Shown here one piece after another: positions 1 through 5,913 of a stretch of DNA of 7,788 nt. The position numbers were made by a program, and so were the translations under genes. Source of the DNA: Actinobacteria bacterium ATB1 (lineage in GTDB: Bacteria; Actinomycetota; Acidimicrobiia; UBA2766). The notes below the pieces were generated by a model. It was not told where the DNA came from, did no database searches, and was given only the letters and a program-made list of their open reading frames with translations. The first letter of the stretch is position 1, and each line of letters opens with the position of its first letter. The stretch is taken from NCBI GenBank assembly GCA_021404985.1, contig QWHP01000125.1, positions 1 through 7,788 on the forward strand, in the 5' to 3' direction.

Positions 1-549
1 CAACCAGTGCTGTAGGAGCACGGCCCTCTCGACCGAAACGCCATGTGCCCCTAGGGAAGTGGCGATCTCCGCCACGTCGGACGACAGCGCTCCGTCCACC
101 AGGTTGACCCCACAGCCAATCACGATCGCCTCGACCTCTCCGGAGGCCGTGATCGCCTCGGTGAGGATCCCGCCGAGCTTGCGGTCCTCGACTCGAAGAT
201 CGTTCGGCCACTTCAAGCGCACGATGAGGTCGGACACCCCCGCCACAGCAGATGCCATCGCGACTCCCGCAGCGAGTGTCGTCAGGGGGATCAGGTCCTG
301 CATGACTCTCGGACGAACCAGTGCCGAACAGAGAAGGGCGCTCCCGGGTGGCGCCTCCCAACGTCGTCCGAATCGCCCTCGCCCTGCGGTCTGATGGTCG
401 GCGACGGCTACGGCGCCGTCCCCCATACCCTCTGCTGCGCGGGCGAGAAGCCACGAGTTGGTGCTGTCCACCTCGCCGAACACGTGGATCTCCTTGAAGC
501 GGCCGGCACCGGCGTTCTCCAACATCCCGTGATCTGGCAACCGTCCCAT
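1..549 (-). CDS. birA: Biotin--[biotin carboxyl carrier protein] ligase, C-terminus cut off by window edge
   Basis: It activates biotin with ATP to biotinyl-AMP and transfers it to the acceptor lysine of biotin-dependent carboxylases in the cytoplasm. Reading the minus strand from ATG at 549 gives 183 uninterrupted codons to base 1. The family motifs appear in order: VDSTN (27-31), the biotinyl-AMP loop GRGRFGR (56-62), KWPNDL (113-118, whose Lys matches the catalytic Lys183 of E. coli BirA) and KLGGILTE (124-131). There is no N-terminal helix-turn-helix, so this is the monofunctional (group I) type and not the biotin repressor. About a third of the protein, including the small C-terminal domain, lies outside the window. 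No Shine-Dalgarno site precedes the ATG; a TATTCT -10-like box (565..560) suggests a very short or absent leader. A start at Met9 (525) is possible. Its divergent neighbour is its likely substrate, the carboxylase alpha chain. The family call is secure. Confidence 0.95.
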   Translation of the reverse strand, partial: MGRLPDHGMLENAGAGRFKEIHVFGEVDSTNSWLLARAAEGMGDGAVAVADHQTAGRGRFGRRWEAPPGSALLCSALVRPRVMQDLIPLTTLAAGVAMASAVAGVSDLIVRLKWPNDLRVEDRKLGGILTEAITASGEVEAIVIGCGVNLVDGALSSDVAEIATSLGAHGVSVERAVLLQHWL

Positions 550-628
550 GGCGCAGGGAAGAATAGGTGCACCGCGGGGCACATGTCCCCTCATGCCGCG
601 CGACGGCGCCACATCGACTGGAGACGGA
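550..628. promoter_or_regulatory. Divergent birA / carboxylase promoter region with imperfect palindrome
   Basis: This 79-base gap separates the start of birA (minus) from the GTG chosen for the carboxylase gene (plus). On the minus strand, TATTCT at 565..560 fits an actinobacterial -10 (TANNNT); an upstream GGGACA at 589..584, 18 bases away, could be its -35. An imperfect inverted repeat centred on ACATGT (581..586) extends to GGG/CCC arms at 577..590 with one mismatched pair. It would overlap the birA -35 and could be an operator or chance. For the plus gene, GGAG at 620..623 lies 5 bases before the GTG and serves as the ribosome binding site. I see no convincing plus-strand -10. The promoter assignments are inference from short matches. 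Confidence 0.35.
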
Positions 629-2389
629 GTGTTCGACAAGATCCTCATCGCCAACCGGGGCGAGATCGCCATTCGCGTCATGCGCACCTGCCGCGAGATG
701 GGCATTGCCACGGTGGCCGTCTACTCGGATTTCGACCGGGAAGCCCGCCATGTCCTCTACGCAGACGAGGCGATGCACCTCGGAGGGAACACTCCGGCCG
801 AGTCGTACCTCAACACCGACCGCATCATCGCCGCAGCGAGGGAGACGGGTGCACAGGCGATCCATCCCGGATACGGCTTCCTGGCGGAGAATTCCGGCTT
901 CGCCCGTGCCGTCAGGGAAGCTGGGATCACCTGGATCGGCCCGCCCCCGGAAGCGATCGACCAGATGGGCGACAAGGTCAGCTCTCGCAAGGTGGCGATA
1001 GCGGCCGCAGTCGACCCTGTCCCCGGAACGACGGAAGCGTGCATGTCGTCAGACGAGGTGATCGCCTTCGGCACCGAGAACGGCTGGCCGGTGGCGATCA
1101 AAGCCGCGTACGGCGGGGGTGGAAAGGGCTTGCGCGTGGCCCACTCCGAGGAAGAGGCTGCGGAGGCTCTGCAAGGTGCCCAGCGCGAGGGCGAGGCCTA
1201 CTTCGGGAACGGCGAGTGCTACCTCGAGCGCTACCTCGAACGACCTCATCACGTCGAGGTCCAGATCCTCGCTGACGCACACGGCAACGCCGTTTGGATC
1301 GGCGAGCGTGACTGCTCGGCTCAGCGCCGCCACCAGAAGCTGGTCGAGGAGACCCCCTCCCCCGTCGTCGACGACGACCTGAGGACCCGCATGGGGGACG
1401 CTGCCGTTCGGCTCGCGAAGCACGTCGGCTACCAGAACGCCGGGACCATCGAGTGCCTCGTCCAGGACGGCGAGTTCTGGTTCCTCGAGATGAACACCCG
1501 GCTGCAGGTCGAGCACTGCGTGACGGAGATGACGGCCGGGATCGACCTCGTCTCGGCACAGATCAGGATCGCCGCAGGAGAAGCGCTCTGGTTCGACCAG
1601 GACCATCTCGACCGGCGCGGCCATGCCATCGAGATGCGCATCAACGCCGAGGACCCGGTGCTGTTCCTGCCCTCGCCCGGATTCATCACCCGGTACCGTG
1701 AGCCGGGAGGTTTCGGGGTCCGCGTCGACTCGGGCTACGGGGAGGGATTCGAGGTCAGCCAGTTCTACGACAACCTCGTCGCGAAGCTGATCGTCTGGGG
1801 TGAGAACAGGGAGGAGGCCACGGCAAGGGCATTACGTGCCCTCGGGGAGTTCGAGATAACCGGGATCCGGACCAACATCCCCGCCCAGAAGCTGATCCTC
1901 GGCCACGACGACTTCGCTGCCGGGGTGGTCACGACGAAGTGGGTCGAGAACCATCTGGACCTCTCCTCCCTGGCCGAGATCGACGTCCCGGAGGCTGAGA
2001 GTGTCTCCGGGGAGGAGCCCGAGCCCCGGATCGAACGTACGGTCACGGTGGAAGTGGGTGCGCGGCGCTACGAAGTCAAGGTCTTCGTGCCCGAATCACA
2101 GGCCGGACAGGCCGCAGCGCCCGCCGTGCGCAAGAAGAAGAAGCGCGGCCTACGGGATTCGGCTGCCGGCGCGGACTCGGGATCTGTGACGACGCCCATG
2201 CAGGGCACGGTGCTCAAGATCCTCGCCGAGGTCGGCGACCAAGTCACGGCGGGGGAGGCGGTGGTGGTCCTCGAGGCGATGAAGATGGAGAACAACATCA
2301 ACGCCACACGTGACGGGATCGTCAAGGAGATCCGGGTCGCTGAGGGCGACACGGTGGGTGCCGGCGAGATCCTCCTGGTGATCGAGTGA
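629..2389 (+). CDS. Biotin-dependent acyl-CoA carboxylase alpha chain (biotin carboxylase + BCCP; acetyl-/propionyl-CoA type)
   Basis: This subunit carboxylates its own biotin using ATP and bicarbonate; a separate beta subunit, not in this window, passes the CO2 to acetyl- or propionyl-CoA. The 586-residue product has the biotin carboxylase N-domain (ILIANRGEIA near 5-14), an ATP-grasp domain with loop GGGGKG (162-167), QRRHQK (232-237), the catalytic MNTRLQVEH (288-296) and a BC C-domain to about 450. A short beta-rich linker with a KKKK patch follows, then a C-terminal biotinyl domain with AMKM. The biotin lysine is residue 552, 34 from the end, as usual. Length and layout match actinobacterial AccA3/PccA. 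GTG 629 is chosen because GGAG lies just upstream and the recognisable domain begins at once; in-frame ATGs at 548 and 593 would add an unconserved leader, and 548 would overlap the birA start. Residue 297 is Cys where Pro is usual (EHPVTE). The stop overlaps bioB. Acyl-CoA specificity cannot be told from this subunit. Confidence 0.95.
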   Translation: MFDKILIANRGEIAIRVMRTCREMGIATVAVYSDFDREARHVLYADEAMHLGGNTPAESYLNTDRIIAAARETGAQAIHPGYGFLAENSGFARAVREAGITWIGPPPEAIDQMGDKVSSRKVAIAAAVDPVPGTTEACMSSDEVIAFGTENGWPVAIKAAYGGGGKGLRVAHSEEEAAEALQGAQREGEAYFGNGECYLERYLERPHHVEVQILADAHGNAVWIGERDCSAQRRHQKLVEETPSPVVDDDLRTRMGDAAVRLAKHVGYQNAGTIECLVQDGEFWFLEMNTRLQVEHCVTEMTAGIDLVSAQIRIAAGEALWFDQDHLDRRGHAIEMRINAEDPVLFLPSPGFITRYREPGGFGVRVDSGYGEGFEVSQFYDNLVAKLIVWGENREEATARALRALGEFEITGIRTNIPAQKLILGHDDFAAGVVTTKWVENHLDLSSLAEIDVPEAESVSGEEPEPRIERTVTVEVGARRYEVKVFVPESQAGQAAAPAVRKKKKRGLRDSAAGADSGSVTTPMQGTVLKILAEVGDQVTAGEAVVVLEAMKMENNINATRDGIVKEIRVAEGDTVGAGEILLVIE

Positions 2390-3483
2390 CGCGGGCATTC
2401 GAGATTGCCGAGGTCGCCCTCCTCGAGGAGCGTCGTCCCCTGACACGCGAAGAGGCCTTGGCGGTCGCGGCTGTCCCCCTCGATGCCCTCCCCGACCTCA
2501 TCGCCATCGCTCACAGAGTCCGACTCGCATGGTGTGGTTCCGAGGTGCAGCTCGAGAGCCTCGTCAACGCCAAGTCGGGTGGGTGCCCCGAGGACTGCGC
2601 CTTCTGCAGCCAGTCCGCCCGCTTCGCCACGGATGCTGACGTCTACCCACTGGTAAGTGCCGACGAGATCCTCGCCGCCGCCCATGCGACAAGGGAAGCG
2701 GGGGCGTCCCAGTTCTGCATCGTCGTGGCGGTTCGGGGCCCGAGCGAATCCCTCCTGAAACGCGTCATCGAAGTGACCCGCCGGGTCATCGACGAGACCG
2801 GCCTCGAGGTCGCGACCTCGCTGGGACTCCTCACGAAGGAGCAGGCGCTCCGCCTCGCAGAAGCCGGAGTACGTCGCTACAACCACAACCTCGAGACGTG
2901 CAGCGAGCTGTTCCCCCGGATCTGCACCACGCACACGTACGAAGACCGGATCGAGACAGCCCGCCTCGCCAAGGACGCGGGCATGGAGCTGTGCTGCGGT
3001 GGAATCCTCGGTCTCGGCGAGACCGTCGAGCAGCGGGTGGACTTCGCATTCGAGCTCGCCGAGCTCGAACCGTGCGAGGCCCCGATCAATTTCCTGAACC
3101 CACGGCCGGGAACCCCGCTCGCCGCTACACCGCCCCTGTCGGGCCGCGAGGCCCTGCAGGCGGTCGCCCTCATGCGACTCGTCCTCCCGGGAGCGTGGCT
3201 CCGTCTCGCAGGTGGACGTGAGCTCGTCCTCGGCGAGCTCCAGTCGATGGGCATGTACGCAGGTGCGAACGCGCTGATCGTCGGCAACTATCTGACGACC
3301 ACGGGTCGTGACCCCGCCGACGACCTCGCCATGCTCGAGTCACTCGGCATGCCGGTCGCCGGGGGCCCCGGAGAAGGTCGCTACGTCCTCGACCGAGCCG
3401 GAACCCACATCCTGCCGCCCCTTCGCGACGGCGAGCGGGCTCCGGTCGACATCAGGTCTCCCCGGTCGCGCCCTGCCTCCTGA
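2386..3483 (+). CDS. bioB: Biotin synthase (radical SAM)
   Basis: It inserts sulfur into dethiobiotin to make biotin, using S-adenosylmethionine radical chemistry. The 365-residue product carries the radical-SAM cluster motif CPEDCAFC (Cys67, Cys71, Cys74) in a typical BioB context (NAKSGGCPEDC). Other signatures are YNHNLET (165-171), CCGGILGLGE (203-212), NFLNPRPGTPL (235-245) and RLAGGRE (273-279, Arg278 matching E. coli Arg260). Cys111 aligns with E. coli Cys97 and Cys203 with Cys188. The position of E. coli Cys128 (GLEACMTLG) is Ala143 (GLEVATSLG), so one [2Fe-2S] ligand appears missing; extra cysteines lie at 172, 180, 204 and 230. GTG 2386 overlaps the carboxylase TGA in a GTGA tetranucleotide, indicating translational coupling. 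The last 32 bases overlap the 3' end of the convergent minus-strand gene. No other biotin synthesis gene (bioA, D or F) is in the window. The family call is very secure; cluster chemistry is open. Confidence 0.95.
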   Translation: MTRAFEIAEVALLEERRPLTREEALAVAAVPLDALPDLIAIAHRVRLAWCGSEVQLESLVNAKSGGCPEDCAFCSQSARFATDADVYPLVSADEILAAAHATREAGASQFCIVVAVRGPSESLLKRVIEVTRRVIDETGLEVATSLGLLTKEQALRLAEAGVRRYNHNLETCSELFPRICTTHTYEDRIETARLAKDAGMELCCGGILGLGETVEQRVDFAFELAELEPCEAPINFLNPRPGTPLAATPPLSGREALQAVALMRLVLPGAWLRLAGGRELVLGELQSMGMYAGANALIVGNYLTTTGRDPADDLAMLESLGMPVAGGPGEGRYVLDRAGTHILPPLRDGERAPVDIRSPRSRPAS

Positions 3484-4390
3484 ACCTCTGCGCCGCGACA
3501 ACGGCGCCTATGCCCGCCATCACGACCCCGAGGACGACCCAACCCCACGGTCCGACGGCCGAGCCGGACCCGTCGTCGGTCACGCCGGAGCTGAGGCTCT
3601 TCGTCTCCGGATCCCCGTCGTCTCCGGATCCTCCTCCGGCGGAGCCGTCCTCGGCTGTGGACTGCGCGCCGCCGGCCGCCTGGTCCGGGGACTGTGGCTG
3701 TCCCGGCACCGCTTCCGCGCCGGTGGGGACTGGGGAGGTGCCATCCGTGTCCGAGCTGACACCGGAACCGGAGGATCCTGAACCACCGGTCTTCGTGCCG
3801 GAGGGCGAACGGGACGTGGCCCCACCGGCGGAGGCCGAAGAACCGGAAGAGCCGGAAGACCCCGCTCCCCCACCCCCGCTGCCGGGTGCCGTGGTCGCCA
3901 CGGTCTTGGAGCACACGCTCTGGAAGGACAGGAACGCAGGTGCTGCACCGGTACCCCACCCCCAGCCTTCGACGTCACCGTTGCGCACCTCGGTGGCACC
4001 GGGCCCGACCTGTGAATACGCGAAGGTGCCCTGTCCTGACGGTGCCCTGTGATAGGACCAGTAGTTGGGCGAAAGACACGTCAGGCAGCTCGCGTCCGCG
4101 GGACACCCCTTGCCGCAGAGAGCGCAGACGGCCACCCCGATCCCTCCATAGCCGCGGGCGACCGGTTCGAAGCCGGCTCGCTGGAGAGCCTCGACACCGG
4201 TGATCGAGGTCTCGGCGAATTCGACACATGCCGTCTTGACCTCCGATCCGGTGTCGACGACGACCGCTGCGCGGTTGGGAGCGGAGGCAACTGCAGACCC
4301 CGTCCGGAGGGGCGATCCGGCCCCTCCTGGTCCTATCAGGAGAACAGCCGCGACGAGGGAGGCCGTGCCGAGGCGACGCAGGAGTCGCAT
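3452..4390 (-). CDS. Secreted, C-terminally membrane-anchored Cys-rich protein with DUF4430-like domain (putative corrinoid-binding beta subunit)
   Basis: The 312-residue protein has a signal peptide (MRLLRR, then a hydrophobic run to about 20, with likely cleavage near ASA 35-37). A globular domain spans about 40-160, followed by a Ser/Gly/Thr/Asp-rich low-complexity spacer (about 163-278), one transmembrane helix (about 280-300) and a basic tail RFRRQ. This indicates an exported domain held at the membrane on a flexible stalk; there is no LPXTG. The globular domain has seven cysteines (55, 89, 92, 96, 102, 105, 160), NYWSYHRAP (109-117) and NGDVEGWGWGTGAAP (137-151). The YW...Y, G-rich strand, GD-V-W pattern resembles DUF4430 (Pfam), the fold of the beta domain of intrinsic factor/transcobalamin. 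The start ATG lies 4 bases after the toroid gene stop, with GGAG 9 bases upstream of the ATG, so both genes are one operon under the cobalamin riboswitch. The domain call is pattern recognition; B12 binding is inferred. Confidence 0.75.
   Translation of the reverse strand: MRLLRRLGTASLVAAVLLIGPGGAGSPLRTGSAVASAPNRAAVVVDTGSEVKTACVEFAETSITGVEALQRAGFEPVARGYGGIGVAVCALCGKGCPADASCLTCLSPNYWSYHRAPSGQGTFAYSQVGPGATEVRNGDVEGWGWGTGAAPAFLSFQSVCSKTVATTAPGSGGGGAGSSGSSGSSASAGGATSRSPSGTKTGGSGSSGSGVSSDTDGTSPVPTGAEAVPGQPQSPDQAAGGAQSTAEDGSAGGGSGDDGDPETKSLSSGVTDDGSGSAVGPWGWVVLGVVMAGIGAVVAAQRFRRQGATGET
3490..3507. terminator. Possible hairpin terminator after bioB
   Basis: A perfect 6-base stem (GCGCCG / CGGCGC) with a 6-base CGACAA loop starts 7 bases after the bioB stop. 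No T-tract follows, so it is at best a U-less terminator, or just GC-rich chance. It lies inside the coding sequence of the convergent gene. Confidence 0.25.
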
Positions 4391-4394
4391 CCTG

Positions 4395-5723
4395 TCAGGC
4401 TCCGTCCCGGACGCTCCAGGCGACACTCCGGCCGGTCCACGGCCAGCGGCTGAAGTCGAACCAGGACGACGCCCCGGATGCCGTGCGCGTCGCGGACGCA
4501 TACTGAGCGCCGGAGAACCAGATCTGCGCAGTCCACCCGTCCGCGGCAACCTGCCCCGTGTACACAGGCAGGAACCAGAGCCGCTGAATGCCGAACGTGA
4601 CGGAGGCGGGGCCGGTGTCGTCGGCAACGGTGCCGCTCCCAACGACCGACACCACCCCAAGACCATCGGCGATGATGCGGATGTCTCCCGACGTCAGGGC
4701 GCCGCTCACGTCGGCTCCACCGGAGATCTTCACGGAGACCACGTCTCCCGACGGCGCCGGCTCCAACGGCAGCCAGCCCCTGAGAAGCCCCTGCACGGCT
4801 TGACTCGTGCCGAACGTGTTGCCCCAGGCGGGGAACTCGCCGGAGGGCTGCTGGTAGGCGAGAAGCGCAGACGTGGGAGTCACATACCCGCCACCGCCGC
4901 CCTTCCACGCCGAGGTCGAGAAGTCGACACCGGCGGCCGTCAGGGCCATCATGCCCACTGCCGTGCTGTTGGGGCTGAACGAGCCGAATGACTCCCAGCC
5001 CCCGGACGAGGAGTAGTTCGCTGCGAGGTAGGCGACGCCTTGGGTTATGTCCAGGTGCGTCTTCGGGAGTCCCGAGGCGACGAGGGCCATGATGGCGAGG
5101 CCGGTCGTGTCGACGTCCGCATAGTCACCAGAGGGGTCGCCGCCGTAGTTCCAGCCGCCATTCGCCTGCTGGGCCGACCGGATGAGCGTGACCGTCTGGG
5201 CGGGAACAGGCCGCCCGAGCGCCGCATTGGCAATTGCTGCGTAGAGAGTCGCTGCGAGTTCGCCGTACGAACCGGCGCTGTAACCGGAGTCCATTGTCCC
5301 GACGAGGTTCACGGCACCGTTTCCCCTCGGGTCGAAGGCCGTGGAGCTGAGCCCCAGAGGCTCGGTCACCAGGACTATGAGCTTCGCCGCCTGGCCCGCA
5401 TTGATGCCGGATGAGGCAAAGTCGTCGAGGTACTGGAGGGCATTCGGCCCAGTGCCTCCCGCCTTCACTGCCTGGACCGCAGTCCGTGCCTGCGTCTCGC
5501 TCCACACGGCGGACGTCTGAGCGTTCTCGGCGATCGCGAGGACGGCGTCGGGGGTCTCGAAGCCGGGGAAGCCCGCGACCTCGAACCCCCCGTCAGGCTG
5601 CTGCTTGGTTCGGATCCAGTTGACGGCCGACTGGGTCTGAACCGTGCCCGCCTGGACGGGCGCGGCCAGAACGGCCACTGCTGCGAGGGACACGGCGAGG
5701 ACCGCCGCAAGACGACGTACCAT
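4395..5723 (-). CDS. Secreted alpha/alpha-toroid protein with prenyltransferase/squalene-cyclase-like repeats (putative corrinoid-binding alpha subunit)
   Basis: The 442-residue protein begins with a clear Sec signal peptide (MVRR, an Ala/Val/Leu core, likely cleavage after VQA at 25). Repeats of the terpene-cyclase/prenyltransferase superfamily follow: QQPDGGF (41-47), QQANGGWNYGG (185-195) with DVDTTGLAIMAL (203-214), SSGGWESFG (239-247) and AYQQPSGEFPAW (289-300). From about 326 to 442 is a separate, probably beta-rich, Trp-rich domain I do not recognise. Being exported, it is unlikely to be a terpene cyclase or prenyltransferase, and I see no DXDD cyclase motif. The same toroid forms the alpha domain of animal cobalamin carriers. 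ATG 5723 is chosen because AAGGAGG (5739..5733) lies 9 bases upstream and the signal peptide starts here; the frame stays open to 6509 but that part covers the riboswitch and antisense ecfT. It is first in an operon with the anchored DUF4430-like protein. The fold is well supported; the ligand is inferred. Confidence 0.82.
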   Translation of the reverse strand: MVRRLAAVLAVSLAAVAVLAAPVQAGTVQTQSAVNWIRTKQQPDGGFEVAGFPGFETPDAVLAIAENAQTSAVWSETQARTAVQAVKAGGTGPNALQYLDDFASSGINAGQAAKLIVLVTEPLGLSSTAFDPRGNGAVNLVGTMDSGYSAGSYGELAATLYAAIANAALGRPVPAQTVTLIRSAQQANGGWNYGGDPSGDYADVDTTGLAIMALVASGLPKTHLDITQGVAYLAANYSSSGGWESFGSFSPNSTAVGMMALTAAGVDFSTSAWKGGGGGYVTPTSALLAYQQPSGEFPAWGNTFGTSQAVQGLLRGWLPLEPAPSGDVVSVKISGGADVSGALTSGDIRIIADGLGVVSVVGSGTVADDTGPASVTFGIQRLWFLPVYTGQVAADGWTAQIWFSGAQYASATRTASGASSWFDFSRWPWTGRSVAWSVRDGA

Positions 5724-5803
5724 GACGGACAACCTCCTTGGCCCCAGTCCTCGAGGGCCTTCAGGTCCGCGGATTGCGGACTCCGACGGGGTCACACCGA
5801 AGT
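5724..5803 (-). promoter_or_regulatory. Riboswitch expression platform and strong Shine-Dalgarno
   Basis: This leader lies between the aptamer and the toroid-protein start. It holds two hairpins that share bases 5779..5781. Stem A pairs 5804..5798 (GACTTCG) with 5785..5779 (CGGAGTC), 7 pairs including one G-T wobble. Stem B pairs 5781..5776 (GTCCGC) with 5770..5765 (GCGGAC) across a 5-base loop. They cannot both form fully, as expected of a switching element. A third hairpin (GGCCC 5759..5755 / GGGCC 5744..5740) ends right beside the SD AAGGAGG (5739..5733), and CCTC at 5756..5753 could mask its GAGG. No T-run follows any stem, so control at translation start seems more likely than termination. 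Folding was done by eye. Confidence 0.5.
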
Positions 5804-5913
5804 CGGGTTCTCTGACTCGCGGCTTCCGCCGCTCACAGTTGCGGGACAGCGCCGGATTCGCACCGGCTTCCCCCGGAGTCTTCGATGGGCCCGGCGAGCT
5901 TAACGAGCACCCG
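5804..5913 (-). promoter_or_regulatory. Cobalamin riboswitch aptamer
   Basis: Read on the minus strand, the conserved core is unmistakable: GGGAAGCCGGTGCGAATCC followed by GGCGCTGTCCCGCAACTGTGA (5873..5833). Stems visible by eye are P1 CGGGT (5913..5909) with ACCCG (5808..5804); CTCG (5907..5904) with CGAG (5819..5816); GCCGG (5867..5863) with CCGGC (5855..5851); and GCGGC-GGAA-GCCGC (5832..5819), capped by a GNRA tetraloop. The B12-box segment AGTCAGAGAACC (5817..5806) closes the aptamer. This class binds adenosyl- or other cobalamins and normally represses downstream expression when B12 is plentiful. Its only downstream genes here are the exported toroid protein and the anchored DUF4430-like protein, which strongly suggests a B12-related role for both. 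Exact ends are approximate. Confidence 0.93.

Noticed and set aside
59..394. Open plus-strand frame of 111 codons
   Set aside because: It is antisense to the birA coding frame, whose motifs are clear, and the translation is Arg/Ser/Pro/Thr-rich shadow sequence.
548..628. Upstream in-frame starts for the carboxylase at ATG 548 and ATG 593
   Set aside because: The extra residues are unlike the family N-terminus, ATG 548 lies within the birA start, and GTG 629 has a GGAG just upstream.
394..1275. Long plus-strand frame of 293 codons
   Set aside because: It is out of frame with the carboxylase and antisense to birA; its Arg/Gly/Pro/His-rich translation matches no family.
2068..2934. Minus-strand frame of 288 codons
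   Set aside because: It is antisense to the carboxylase end and bioB, both strongly supported; no recognisable motifs.
3452..3560. Sortase anchoring of the DUF4430-like protein
   Set aside because: The C-terminus has a transmembrane helix and basic tail but no LPXTG-type motif before it, so simple membrane anchoring is the better reading.
3510..4052. Plus-strand frame of 180 codons rich in Pro, Glu and Ser
   Set aside because: It mirrors the Ser/Gly-rich stalk of the minus-strand anchored protein; the minus frame has a signal peptide, Cys-rich domain and transmembrane helix.
4200..4991. Plus-strand frame of 263 codons
   Set aside because: It is antisense to both exported-protein genes and has Arg-rich shadow composition.
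4395..5723. Terpene cyclase or protein prenyltransferase function for the toroid protein
   Set aside because: It has a signal peptide, I see no DXDD-type catalytic motif, and the riboswitch points to B12; the repeats indicate the fold only.
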